64,000 bases of DNA from Anaeromassilibacillus sp. An200 (GTDB lineage: Bacteria > Bacillota > Clostridia > Oscillospirales > Acutalibacteraceae). A program made the translations under genes and the position numbers. Location of the stretch: contig NZ_NFJU01000003.1 in the NCBI RefSeq assembly GCF_002160025.1, positions 62,001 to 126,000 of the forward strand, read 5' to 3'. The notes beneath the pieces are model-generated. The model ran no database searches and was not told the DNA's origin. It saw only the letters and a program-made list of their open reading frames with translations. This document shows, in pieces, positions 8,188-16,406 of the stretch (positions are counted from its first letter, which is position 1; every line of letters begins with the position of its first letter).

Positions 8188-9639
8188 ATGCAATACGATA
8201 ATGACGCAAAACAAATGAAATATCAGGTGCTGCGCAGCGTGGCCAAATATTCTTACGAGGGTACGCTGGAAGAGCACATCAACGACATTCCCTATGACAT
8301 CATCCCCGGCCCGCTGCCAACCTACCGCTGCTGTATATATCGCGAGAGGGAAATTATCCGGGAACGGATTTCCAGCGCACACGGCGAACTGCTGCCTGGC
8401 CAGCCGGAGCGCGGGATCGTGGGTGTGCTGCCCGCCGCCTGCGAGGGCTGCCCGATCAGCCGCTTTACCGTGACGGATAACTGCCAGCGCTGCCTGGCGA
8501 AGAAATGTCAGGCGGCCTGCCCGTTCGGTGCTATTTCAATCACCGGCAAGGGCGCGTACATCGATCCCTCCAAGTGCAAGGAATGTGGGCGCTGCGCCGC
8601 GGCCTGCCCGTATAATGCCATCTCCGATACGATGCGTCCCTGTATGCGTGCCTGCCCGGTAGGGGCGATCAGCAAGGACGACTATAACCGCGCACAGATC
8701 GATTACGGCAAGTGCATCAGCTGCGCGGCCTGTGTGTCCGGCTGTCCGTTCGGCGCTATCACAGATCGGTCGAACCTGGTGGCTGTGATCGAGGCGATCC
8801 GCAAAAAGGAAACCGTTGTGGCAGCGTTTGCTCCCGCGATCGAAGGCCAGTTTGGAGACGCAAATGTCGGCATGCTCAAGGCAGCCATCAAAAAGCTTGG
8901 ATTTTCCAGTGTGGTGGAGGTAGCGCTCGGCGCGGATGCAACGGCTTGGCACGAGGCGCAGGAGCTCAAGGAAGCAATTCAGAATCAAATGAAGATGACA
9001 ACCTCCTGCTGTCCCGCTTTTGTGGAAATGATCGAGAAGCATTTCCCGAAGCTGATTCCGAACATTTCCCATACCGGTTCGCCCATGACGCTGACAGCGC
9101 GGTATATCCGGGAAGCGGATCCGCAGGCCAAAGTGGTGTTTATCGGTCCCTGTGTGGCGAAAAAGCTGGAAATCCAGCGGGTAGAGGACAGCGCTGACTA
9201 TGTTCTGACCTTTGAAGAACTGGCCGCGATGTTTGACGCTATGGGCATCCGTCCGAACGAGCCGGCGGAAAACGAGCAGGATGGAAGCAAGCTGGCGAAG
9301 GGCTTTGCGCAGAGCGGCGGCGTAGCTGCGTCCGTCTCCGAGGTGCTTGAGGAGGAGGGCTTTGAACTGCCTTACAGCTGTGTGAAGTGCAATGGAGCCA
9401 AGGAGTGCAAGAAGTTCCTCATGATCATGAACGCGGGCAAGATGCCGGAGGATATCCTGGAAGGTATGGCCTGCGAGGGCGGTTGTGTGGCAGGCCCCGG
9501 CGGGGTGGAAACGCTGCAAAAGCTCCTGCGTGCGCGCACCAAGCTGGTTGCCGCGGCGGACAACCGTGGGATTGCGGAGAACATTCAGCAGCTGCATGAT
9601 TTCTCCAAGATCAATATGACCGTGCACCGCCATCCGTAA
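8188..9639 (+). CDS. Monomeric [FeFe] hydrogenase (HydA2-like)
   Basis: 483 residues. Multiple ferredoxin-type cysteine motifs occupy ~88-190 (C-x2-C-x3-C-x3-C arrangements around NCQRCLAKKC, CKECGRCAAAC and CISCAACVSGC). The H-cluster motifs TSCCPAF (~272), GPCVAKK (~320) and EGMACEGGC (~430) follow. The length and the GPC/EGGC variants match the non-bifurcating enzyme seen beside sensory hydrogenases in Ruminococcus. It should evolve or oxidise H2 with ferredoxin in the cytosol. It ends the operon before a strong terminator. Confidence 0.88.
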   Translation: MQYDNDAKQMKYQVLRSVAKYSYEGTLEEHINDIPYDIIPGPLPTYRCCIYREREIIRERISSAHGELLPGQPERGIVGVLPAACEGCPISRFTVTDNCQRCLAKKCQAACPFGAISITGKGAYIDPSKCKECGRCAAACPYNAISDTMRPCMRACPVGAISKDDYNRAQIDYGKCISCAACVSGCPFGAITDRSNLVAVIEAIRKKETVVAAFAPAIEGQFGDANVGMLKAAIKKLGFSSVVEVALGADATAWHEAQELKEAIQNQMKMTTSCCPAFVEMIEKHFPKLIPNISHTGSPMTLTARYIREADPQAKVVFIGPCVAKKLEIQRVEDSADYVLTFEELAAMFDAMGIRPNEPAENEQDGSKLAKGFAQSGGVAASVSEVLEEEGFELPYSCVKCNGAKECKKFLMIMNAGKMPEDILEGMACEGGCVAGPGGVETLQKLLRARTKLVAAADNRGIAENIQQLHDFSKINMTVHRHP

Positions 9640-9660
9640 TTTTTCCGTACCGCTTCTGTA

Positions 9661-9700
9661 AAATCCCGGGAGCACAAGCTTTCTGTGTTCCCGGGATTTT
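9661..9700 (+). terminator. Terminator of the hydrogenase operon
   Basis: Arms AAATCCCGGGAGCACA and TGTGTTCCCGGGATTTT with loop AGCTTTC and terminal T residues. It follows the second hydrogenase gene. Confidence 0.85.
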
Positions 9701-9793
9701 CTCATGAAAGCGGTGCTGTTTATGCTATGGCAGAGTTTTTTAAATGTTTCTAAAGAATCCCACTTCTTCCTGTACCTGAGATCGGCCCTATGC

Positions 9794-9799
9794 TATAAT
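9794..9799 (+). promoter_or_regulatory. -10 element (TATAAT) before the GNAT gene
   Basis: A perfect TATAAT lies 51 bp before the ATG at 9851. No good -35 is evident at 16-18 bp, so the promoter is either weak or activator-dependent. Confidence 0.45.
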
Positions 9800-9850
9800 A
9801 CGGTTACAAAAAAGCGCCGAACGGGACGCGGCAAGGAGTGTGCGGCAGTT

Positions 9851-11143
9851 ATGTCAGGTCCGATTGAGATCCACAGAAGAACGGAGCAACGCGAAATACA
9901 AGAAGAACAGTGCACCATTCTGCAGCCGCTGATCCAGGAACTGAGGGAGCGTCAGCAGCAGGAGGCAGGGCAGGTGCAGACGCTGTATCAGCAGTTCATG
10001 GGGCGTCTGACCGCGCTGCCCGAAAATGTGCCTGTCGCAGAGGGAGCTCCGATACGGGAAGAACAGGCGGTCCGCAAAGAGCGCAAGCGGCGAGAAAAGG
10101 AAGCAAAACGTGAATACCGGGAACAGGGGAAGCGTGGGCGATTGCTCTTCTTGGAAGAGGGGCGTGGTCTTAAAATCCTCCAAAACGGCGATTCTCTGAA
10201 AAAGTGGGGAGATGCCAGAACCAAGCACATCGAAGTGTATATGATTCTTCCTGAGCAGGCGGAACGGGTGAAGCCTCTTCTCAGCCGGGAAGCGGTGGAT
10301 CTTGTTTCCCGCGGCCAGGCATTTTCCCTTTGTGCGGTGGAGGATAGCGAGGTCTGCGGCGCCGTTTGCGCAAGATTTTCCCAGGGAAGAGAGGACGCGG
10401 TGGAGTGGATCAGTTTCTATGTCGCTCCTTCACACCGGCGGCGCGGAATTGGCGGGACGCTGCTTTTGGAGCTTCTGGATGAGCTGATGGACTTTATGGG
10501 AGGAGAACTCTGCCGCATGGAGGTTGTATTTTCAGAGACGGCAGAAGGAATAGCGGAACTTTTGCAGGCAGCCAGTTTTTCTCTGGAAACGGAGAAAACA
10601 GCCTGCGCATGGCGGATTTCTGTTGCTGCACTCGCGGATGCTCCTCTTTTGCAAAGGAATCCTTCTTTTCCGCAGGGGTTGTTTTCGTTGGAATCGCTCG
10701 ACCATTATCAAAAGAAGCAGATTTATCATAATTTGAAACGGTATGACGCCGATTATCTTTCCATGGAGGAACTGGCGCATGCACATCCCAAACTGAGCTA
10801 TGTCCTGATGGGAACGGGGAACAGTCTGGATGCCTGTTCCATATTGGATACACAGGAGGAGGGGGTGTACTGTCTCCGGCAGTTTTTCTGCACACGAAAC
10901 CATACCACCGCGGCTCTGCCTGTGCTGCAAGCGAGTGCGCGGGCACTTTTGGCGTTTTGTCCGGGAGAAGCAGTGCTGGAAATCCCGACCGTTACAGAGT
11001 CAGCTGTTCAACTGGTCCAGCATCTGCTTCCAAAGAAAACCATTTGCCAGCATATGGTACATGCTGTTTTGGATTTGCATGAAAGAAAGGGATTGCTTCA
11101 CGGGCTGTTTGACTGCCGTGAGCAAAAACAGAGGGAGGAATAA
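9851..11143 (+). CDS. GNAT family N-acetyltransferase with extra domains
   Basis: 430 residues from the ATG at 9851. That start lies downstream of a TATAAT and an AAGGAG; an in-frame ATG at 9704 overlaps the preceding terminator and is rejected. The N-terminal ~90 residues are highly charged and probably coiled coil (QELRERQQQEAG, then RKERKRREKEAKREYRE). A GNAT domain follows: VEWISFYVAPSHRRRGIG carries the acetyl-CoA loop R-R-x-G-I-G. The last ~170 residues may form a second, degenerate GNAT fold. The substrate is unknown. The beta-propeller gene begins 2 bp after the stop, so the two are coupled. Confidence 0.7.
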   Translation: MSGPIEIHRRTEQREIQEEQCTILQPLIQELRERQQQEAGQVQTLYQQFMGRLTALPENVPVAEGAPIREEQAVRKERKRREKEAKREYREQGKRGRLLFLEEGRGLKILQNGDSLKKWGDARTKHIEVYMILPEQAERVKPLLSREAVDLVSRGQAFSLCAVEDSEVCGAVCARFSQGREDAVEWISFYVAPSHRRRGIGGTLLLELLDELMDFMGGELCRMEVVFSETAEGIAELLQAASFSLETEKTACAWRISVAALADAPLLQRNPSFPQGLFSLESLDHYQKKQIYHNLKRYDADYLSMEELAHAHPKLSYVLMGTGNSLDACSILDTQEEGVYCLRQFFCTRNHTTAALPVLQASARALLAFCPGEAVLEIPTVTESAVQLVQHLLPKKTICQHMVHAVLDLHERKGLLHGLFDCREQKQREE

Positions 11144-11145
11144 AA

Positions 11146-12072
11146 ATGGACAAGGGAAAGCTTTTATTTTCCGGATATAGTGGGAATGAGGATGAGATCC
11201 GTCTGATGGAGTGGACACAGGAAGGGCTTGCCGAAAAAATAAGCGTACGGCATGGGGGAAACCCTTCGTTTTGCTGCCGCTGGCAGGATCGTTTATATGC
11301 GGTGTCGGAGCTGCCCGAGGGAGCGGCGATCGTTTCCTACGATCTGCGGGGAGATACCCTCTCTCCACTGGAAAAGCTTGCTCTGCCGGGAAGGAAGGCG
11401 CTGTGCCATCTGACGGCGGTGAATGGTGTGATTTTTGGAAGCTGCTACGAGAGCGGGCATTATTTTGCAGTGGATGCGGATTTGACACGGGTGCTTTGGG
11501 AATTTTTGCCGTCCGGTACGCCGCGTGCCCACTGGGTGCAGCCTTTGCAGGATGGGATCTGCCTTGCGGATCTCGGCAACAGCCGTCTGTACCGCTTTCC
11601 GCTTTCCGGAGGACTGCCGGAGGGGGAAGCCCAGGTGATTTCCCTGCCCGAGGGCAGTGGGCCGCGCCAACCGATCCCCCTGCCGGATGGCGGTTTTGCC
11701 GTTGTCTGTGAGCTCGATGGGATGCTTCGCTTTTTTGACCAAGAGGGCAGCTGTGTACAAACGCTTCCCGCCAGCGGGACTGGTCTGGAAAACGCACCCG
11801 GCGGCGGATGCGTCGTGGGGAATGTTCTGTTTGTCGGAAACCGTGGGCCGAATACCGTTTCCGCTTTCCGCCTGACAAAGGAAGGAGCCGTTCTAGCTGG
11901 GGAATGGGAAACCGGCAACTGGCCGCGCCATCTGGCGTTCGTGGGAGAAGATCTTCTGTTTGCCGCCTGCCAAAGAGGAAACAGCGTCTGGCAATATCGC
12001 TGGGATGGAATCACGCTGACAAAGCAGACGGAATACCCTCTGCACCAGGCGTCCTGTGTACTGGCGCTTTGA
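11146..12072 (+). CDS. Lactonase-type beta-propeller protein
   Basis: 308 residues, preceded by GGAGGAATAAAA. The sequence consists of repeated ~45-residue strand-rich segments (LYAVSELPEGAAIVSYD, CLADLGNSRLYRF, LFVGNRGPNTVSAF, WPRHLAFVGEDLLFAACQ). These resemble the 6-phosphogluconolactonase/YbhE seven-bladed propeller family, particularly the GNRGPNTVSAF and WPRHL motifs. No signal peptide is present, so it is probably cytosolic. The actual substrate is uncertain because many homologues are not true lactonases. Confidence 0.75.
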   Translation: MDKGKLLFSGYSGNEDEIRLMEWTQEGLAEKISVRHGGNPSFCCRWQDRLYAVSELPEGAAIVSYDLRGDTLSPLEKLALPGRKALCHLTAVNGVIFGSCYESGHYFAVDADLTRVLWEFLPSGTPRAHWVQPLQDGICLADLGNSRLYRFPLSGGLPEGEAQVISLPEGSGPRQPIPLPDGGFAVVCELDGMLRFFDQEGSCVQTLPASGTGLENAPGGGCVVGNVLFVGNRGPNTVSAFRLTKEGAVLAGEWETGNWPRHLAFVGEDLLFAACQRGNSVWQYRWDGITLTKQTEYPLHQASCVLAL

Positions 12073-12132
12073 GCAAAAAGGCAGGTTTACTTTTGTCGTA
12101 CTTTTTTCGTATGGGGAATGAAGTGTACAAAC

Positions 12133-12179
12133 AAAGCGGCGCGATCTTGGGAAACATTTCCCGCGATCGCGCCGCTTTT
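12133..12179 (+). terminator. Terminator after the beta-propeller gene
   Basis: Arms AAAGCGGCGCGATC and GATCGCGCCGCTTTT with flanking A and T runs, so it may work in both directions. It lies just outside the proposed left end of the mobile element. Confidence 0.8.
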
Positions 12180-12214
12180 CTGCCTTATACAGGTGGAAAC
12201 CCGTTCTGATAGTT

Positions 12215-12226
12215 CCCATAGGTACA
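12215..12226 (+). repeat. Left end repeat of the mobile element
   Basis: CCCATAGGTACA recurs as its reverse complement at 26180-26191. It lies between the host terminator and the recombinase gene, where a serine-recombinase junction is expected. Confidence 0.5.
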
Positions 12227-12256
12227 TTTTCTGAACCTTGTGAATTGTCAGGCACA

Positions 12257-12284
12257 CAGGCGGACAGCGGAAGCTGTCCGCCTG
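12257..12284 (-). terminator. Hairpin after the recombinase gene
   Basis: Perfect 12 bp arms (CAGGCGGACAGC / GCTGTCCGCCTG) with loop GGAA, 7 bp beyond the recombinase stop. The T-rich side faces the plus strand, so its terminator activity for the minus-strand gene is uncertain. Confidence 0.55.
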
Positions 12285-12291
12285 TTGTGTT

Positions 12292-13995
12292 TTATGCCAG
12301 CAATCGCTTGATTTCTCCGATGTCTGTAATCTGCTTTGTGATGTTTGGCGCGTGTTCCCCCTCCTGCATGGGGCTGTCCACTCTGCCGATGTCTCGGTAC
12401 ACGATCCTGATACTTTGTCCTGCGGAGCGGGAATGCTTTTGGCTCCGTTCACCCACCTCGATCCGCTGGATGAAGAGCCGCAGCAGTTCCGGCGTCAGTT
12501 CGTCAATGGTAGTGTACCGTTTGGCCTTCTCAATGAAGGCGTCCACATTGGCGGCTGAGGCTTTCAGCTTCTCCAGTTGTTCCTCCTTGACTGGAATGGC
12601 GACAGACAGATTTTTTTGCTCGGCGTTGTAGTCTGCGGAGAGCATGCGGAACTGTTCATTGGTCACCCGTCCCAGAACATTGTCTTCGTAGAGACGCTTG
12701 AACAGCGCGGACAACTCATCGTATCTCCGACGCATAGAATCCAGTTCCTTCTGCAGACGGTTGATCTCTCGGCGCAGTTCTGCAGTGTTCCTCTGGTTGA
12801 TATACTGGGCGAACTGCCGCTCTTTCATCCGTGCGAAGTGTGTGACTCTGCGCAGGTCATCCAGCACGATGGCTTTCAGATCCGCCTCCCGGATCTGATG
12901 GGGTGAGCAGGCGCTTTTCCCGCGCTTGCTGTAAGTTGAACACCGGAAATAGTACTGATCCTCCCGCATCTTTTCCGTCCGACAGAGCACCATGTATTTT
13001 TTGCAGTCGGCACAGTAGACCAATCCGGAGAACAGATTGGGTTCCTCCATGTGCTTGGGTGGCCGCCGCTTGTGCGCCCGCACATCCTGCACGATCTCCC
13101 AGACCTCCATAGAGATGAGCGGCTCATGGGTGTTCTCCACCAGGATCTGCTCGCTCTCCGGTTTCTGGATCTGCTTTTTATTTTTGTATGAGAGCGTTGT
13201 TTTCTTCATGTTGAGCGTGTGCCCGATATAGACCTTGTTCTCCAGAATGTTGGCTACGGTTTTTCCGCACCAGGTGTAGGGACGGGTGATATCCAGATTG
13301 GTACAAGCAGCTCCGGTAGTCTGATAGTACTGGTTGGTCGGATTCAGAACCTGATCTCTGGTCAAAATTCTGGCGATCTGGTTCGGCCCCTTTCCCGACG
13401 CGCACAGATCAAAGATCTGACGCACGATGGGGGCGGTTTCCTCGTCGGGGATAATCTCCTTGGAGTCCTTGTCCTTTTTCTTGTAGCCGTAGGGCGGTTT
13501 GCCGCCCAGCCGCTCTCCGCGCTCCGCCTGCATTTTCTTGATGGCGCGCACCTTCTTGCTGGTGTCCTTGGCGTGGAGTTCGTTAGCCCAGTTACGGATG
13601 GGGTTGAAGTCGTTGCTGCTCTCCACCAGGGAATCCACGCCATCATTGACCGCGATAAAGCGGACACCCTTCTCAGGAAAGTAGATCTCCGTGTACTGTC
13701 CCACCTGAAGGTATTCTCGTCCCAGACGGCTAAGATCCTTGACGATGATGGTCTCCACCTCGTCCCGTTCCACCATTTCTATGATTTTCTTCCAGGCCGG
13801 ACGGTCAAAGTTTGTACCAGAGTAGCCATCGTCTGCCAGGAACAGCGTGTTTTCAAACCCATGATCCGCTGCGTACTGTTCCAGGAAGAGTTTCTGGTTG
13901 TGGATGGAGTTGGACTCTTTCTGCCGGTCATCCCTCTGCCGCTCATCCTCCTGACTGAGTCTTCCGTATAAGATATTGTATTTTTGGCTTGCCAT
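12292..13995 (-). CDS. Large serine recombinase of the mobile element
   Basis: 567 residues from the ATG at 13995, which has AAAGGAGG upstream; a longer reading to 14088 lacks such a site. The resolvase domain is N-terminal (catalytic Ser in YGRLSQEDE near residue 14; KDLSRLGRE near 90). The recombinase domain follows, then a zinc ribbon (CADCKK ... C) and a long coiled coil (~430-500). This is the TnpX-like build of mobilizable Clostridial elements and it catalyses integration and excision. It lies at one element end, transcribed outwards. Confidence 0.92.
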   Translation of the reverse strand: MASQKYNILYGRLSQEDERQRDDRQKESNSIHNQKLFLEQYAADHGFENTLFLADDGYSGTNFDRPAWKKIIEMVERDEVETIIVKDLSRLGREYLQVGQYTEIYFPEKGVRFIAVNDGVDSLVESSNDFNPIRNWANELHAKDTSKKVRAIKKMQAERGERLGGKPPYGYKKKDKDSKEIIPDEETAPIVRQIFDLCASGKGPNQIARILTRDQVLNPTNQYYQTTGAACTNLDITRPYTWCGKTVANILENKVYIGHTLNMKKTTLSYKNKKQIQKPESEQILVENTHEPLISMEVWEIVQDVRAHKRRPPKHMEEPNLFSGLVYCADCKKYMVLCRTEKMREDQYYFRCSTYSKRGKSACSPHQIREADLKAIVLDDLRRVTHFARMKERQFAQYINQRNTAELRREINRLQKELDSMRRRYDELSALFKRLYEDNVLGRVTNEQFRMLSADYNAEQKNLSVAIPVKEEQLEKLKASAANVDAFIEKAKRYTTIDELTPELLRLFIQRIEVGERSQKHSRSAGQSIRIVYRDIGRVDSPMQEGEHAPNITKQITDIGEIKRLLA

Positions 13996-14080
13996 ATATC
14001 TGTAACCTCCTTTTACTGGGGCAAGCCGGTATGGGGTACGGACAGTATACCCCACCGGCCTGCACAAGTCCACGGAAACC

Positions 14081-14365
14081 TTACGCACTGTGGGCTTCCT
14101 TCTTTAGATCTTTGTCAATGAGCGAGAGCAGCTTGTCTGTGGGTGTCGCTGTGGCAGCCATTGGGAACACAGAGGTCACATGAAAGACCTTCCCTCCAAT
14201 GAGCATCTCCCGCTGAGTGATGTTGTAATCGTCCTGGTGCTGGTAGCTGGTGTCACGAAAACTGGTCAGTACCTCTCCGCTTTCCGTTTCACGCAGCAGT
14301 GCTCTGCCTGGATCGTATCCGCCCAGCATGCCGGTGTCACGGTACTCCTCATATGCCTTTTTCAT
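14081..14365 (-). CDS. TnpW-like element protein with N-terminal extension
   Basis: 94 residues from the ATG at 14365, preceded by AAAGGAGC. The C-terminal half (IGGKVFHVTSVFP ... TPTDKLLSLI) resembles the short TnpW proteins of serine-recombinase elements. The first ~50 residues (MKKAYEEYRDTGMLGGYDPGRALL) are extra relative to the form I know. It lies just upstream of the recombinase in the same direction, so it may modulate recombination. Its function is unproven even in characterised elements. Confidence 0.6.
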   Translation of the reverse strand: MKKAYEEYRDTGMLGGYDPGRALLRETESGEVLTSFRDTSYQHQDDYNITQREMLIGGKVFHVTSVFPMAATATPTDKLLSLIDKDLKKEAHSA

Positions 14366-14413
14366 GGCGCTCCTTTCTCCCGAAACCAATTCGGGCAACA
14401 AAAAAGCAGACCG

Positions 14414-15781
14414 TCACATGGTCTGCTGCCAAGTCTGTTCTTCTTCGTGATCGTCCTCCTTGTGACCGAGGGCGATTTTCTTTTGTCGTTCTTTCCGGAG
14501 GGCCTTGCTGTCGGTGTGGTGGTGCGTAGTGGTAGCGTCCATCACAGGAGCAGGCCCCTGGCCGCGCTCAAGAGCGTGTCCAAGCTGGACCACACCACCC
14601 ACAGCACCAGCCCAGTCAGCGCCAGGGCCGCCAGTCCCAACAGCAGACTGGTCCATGGAATGTCCGGCAGACTCAGTCTGGGCAGTCTGATGCTGGACAG
14701 AGAAAAATGCCTCTCTTTCTGTTTCCCAGCCTGTTCGCTCATCTGCTCCAGATGCTTCACCGCTTTCAGCAGTTCGCCCATCTGCGTCCGAGTCGGAAAC
14801 TGCGCCAGCAGTTCGCTGATCTTCTTCAGATAGCCAGTCTGTCTCTCGGTGTGGTACCCCAGTGTGTAGAGGCTGCTCAGCAGTTCCTCCCACTCCGCTT
14901 TCGAGGGATACACTTCGGGAGGCGGTGTCAGCTCCTGTGCCGGAGGCTGCGGCGTGGTCTGTACCATCTGCGTAGGTCGGTTCTTTTCCAACAGCTCGTC
15001 CATAGATAATTTCTTTTCTGATCCTGAATTCATATTCCATATTCTCCTTCAGATATTTGTCCCCGAACAGCAGGCGGTCACGGCACTGCCAGCCGCTGGG
15101 TGTGGTGTAGGTGATATTCCGTCGGGACGCTTCCCAGCGCACCTTGTAGCCCTCGCTCTCCATCAGTGCAATGAACTCCTCACGGCTGGATGCGTGGCGC
15201 ATACAGTCGTTGATGATGTTCATGAGCTGCAGCTTTTTGCTCTGGCCACGGGCTGCGGTATGATATTCGCCAATCGTCATGGCTTTCGTTTCCTGCTTCC
15301 TATCCTTGGGCTTGAACACAGGAAGAGAAAATTCCATGCAGACCTGATCGTTGCGCTGCCACAGTTCCTGGAGCTGCTCTTTTGCGATATGCAGTTTCTT
15401 TCCCGTATCGAAGTTGACCGAGTTGATGAGGAAGTGAGAATGGATGTGTTCCCGGTCTGTGTGGGTACAAACCAGAACTTCATATCCCTCATAGTACTCA
15501 GCCAGCTTTAATGCCGCCGCATGGGCGGTGACCGGGTCGACCACTTCGCCTTTCGGAAAGCTCTGCACCATGTGGTAGAAAAGTACGCCCTCGGTTTTGT
15601 GATACAACCGCTTGGTGGTCATGAAGTCTGCGTAGACAGATTCCGGCTGGCAGTTGATGCCTGTGACCAACTGTTGACCGTCACACTCGGTTTTCTTGTT
15701 CTGCATGGTGTACCGCATCACGGCTCCCATGCATCCGGTGGTCTGTCCTCGCTTGTAGTTAGTGAAGCTGATGATCGCCAT
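14414..15781 (-). CDS. MobA/VirD2-type relaxase
   Basis: 455 residues. The N-terminal relaxase domain has the family opening (MAIISFTNYKRG, then a tyrosine-containing MRYTMQ) and the metal-binding histidine motif in CTHTDREHIHSHFLINSVN near residues 100-118. The relaxase nicks oriT and leads the strand into a recipient. Residues ~250-415 are Gly/Ala/Glu-rich and coincide with a second gene in another frame, but the last ~30 residues (DSKALRKERQKKIALGHK) look like a genuine conserved tail. The start lies just beyond the mobC-like stop (4 bp gap), suggesting co-translation. Confidence 0.88.
   Translation of the reverse strand: MAIISFTNYKRGQTTGCMGAVMRYTMQNKKTECDGQQLVTGINCQPESVYADFMTTKRLYHKTEGVLFYHMVQSFPKGEVVDPVTAHAAALKLAEYYEGYEVLVCTHTDREHIHSHFLINSVNFDTGKKLHIAKEQLQELWQRNDQVCMEFSLPVFKPKDRKQETKAMTIGEYHTAARGQSKKLQLMNIINDCMRHASSREEFIALMESEGYKVRWEASRRNITYTTPSGWQCRDRLLFGDKYLKENMEYEFRIRKEIIYGRAVGKEPTYADGTDHAAASGTGADTASRSVSLESGVGGTAEQPLHTGVPHRETDWLSEEDQRTAGAVSDSDADGRTAESGEASGADERTGWETEREAFFSVQHQTAQTESAGHSMDQSAVGTGGPGADWAGAVGGVVQLGHALERGQGPAPVMDATTTHHHTDSKALRKERQKKIALGHKEDDHEEEQTWQQTM
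14542..15033 (-). CDS. Nested membrane protein inside the relaxase gene (MobB-like position)
   Basis: A 163-residue reading frame lies wholly inside the relaxase gene on the same strand, in a different frame. It looks like a real protein: a Pro-rich N-terminal region, a helical middle (LYTLGYHTERQTGYLKKI, LLKAVKHLEQM), and one clear C-terminal membrane span (LLLGLAALALTGLVLWVVW). GGAG lies 10 nt before its ATG but only 3 nt before an in-frame relaxase Met, so it fits the nested start. In ColE1 and RSF1010 plasmids, mobB also overlaps mobA in another frame and encodes a membrane-associated relaxosome helper. By analogy I infer that role. Confidence 0.65.
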   Translation of the reverse strand: MNSGSEKKLSMDELLEKNRPTQMVQTTPQPPAQELTPPPEVYPSKAEWEELLSSLYTLGYHTERQTGYLKKISELLAQFPTRTQMGELLKAVKHLEQMSEQAGKQKERHFSLSSIRLPRLSLPDIPWTSLLLGLAALALTGLVLWVVWSSLDTLLSAARGLLL

Positions 15782-15784
15782 TTT

Positions 15785-16096
15785 TCACCACCGCCTTCGT
15801 TCCAGAATCAACCGGACAGCGGCGCAAAGTTCAGAGAATGTCTGGCGTACACCGTCCAGGTTGATCACCGTGACACGTCCCATGTGCGCCAGGGTGACGA
15901 GTTGATTCAGATTTCTGCCGATGGACTTCAGCTCCTTCAGCACTTCTTTCAGTCCATCGACGACCACAACCTGCTCTCCGAGACAGCAGGCTGTCACATA
16001 ATCGCTCATGGACATTCCGGAGCGTTTCGCCAATTCCTTGATGGCCTCCCGGTCTGCGGATGCCATCCGAGTACTGAACTTGATATCTTTTTTCAT
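15785..16096 (-). CDS. MobC-like relaxosome accessory protein
   Basis: 103 residues from the ATG at 16096, behind CTGGAGGAAACGAC. The N-terminus (KFSTRMASADREAIKELAKRSGMSMSDYV) is ribbon-helix-helix-like, and the central IGRNLNQL motif is diagnostic of the MobC/BfmC family. These proteins bind near oriT and help the relaxase open the strands. It precedes the relaxase by 4 bp and follows the probable oriT. A longer frame upstream is open only because the region is GC-rich. Confidence 0.85.
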   Translation of the reverse strand: MKKDIKFSTRMASADREAIKELAKRSGMSMSDYVTACCLGEQVVVVDGLKEVLKELKSIGRNLNQLVTLAHMGRVTVINLDGVRQTFSELCAAVRLILERRRW

Positions 16097-16406
16097 GTCG
16101 TTTCCTCCAGTCTTTCGTAAAATGGGGTGTGGGGCAGCGCCCCGCAAACAAGCGGAAGGCGGGCGGCGGCTGTGCCGGTGACCAGACAAACGCGATGCTG
16201 GCCCTCGTCGGAAGCGACTGCGCATCCGTCGCTTCCGACCGAGGTCAAAAGCTCCCTCGCTCCGTGCTTCCTCCTCTCCCCAGCGAAACCGCTTTGCTGG
16301 GTTTCGCCGGGGGCCCCTTTTGAGGTGATTCTCCCGCGCCGAACCCCCGCGCTCCTCCTTCCGCCACAAGCGGCCCAACACGGCGTTTCTTTTGCTTTGC
16401 GGGAGT
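16097..16406. other. Non-coding GC-rich region, probable oriT
   Basis: No gene fits here. Strong inverted repeats are present: GTCGGAAGCGAC / GTCGCTTCCGAC (16208-16240), GCGAAAC / GTTTCGC around 16277-16304, and TGTGGGGC / GCCCCGCA around 16130-16148. Placement directly upstream of mobC and the relaxase is where oriT lies in related elements. The nick site cannot be assigned from sequence alone. Confidence 0.5.

Noticed and set aside
14414-14980. Relaxase C-terminal region as pure artefact of the nested frame
   Set aside because: The last ~30 residues after the nested gene look like a genuine conserved tail, so both frames are probably real.
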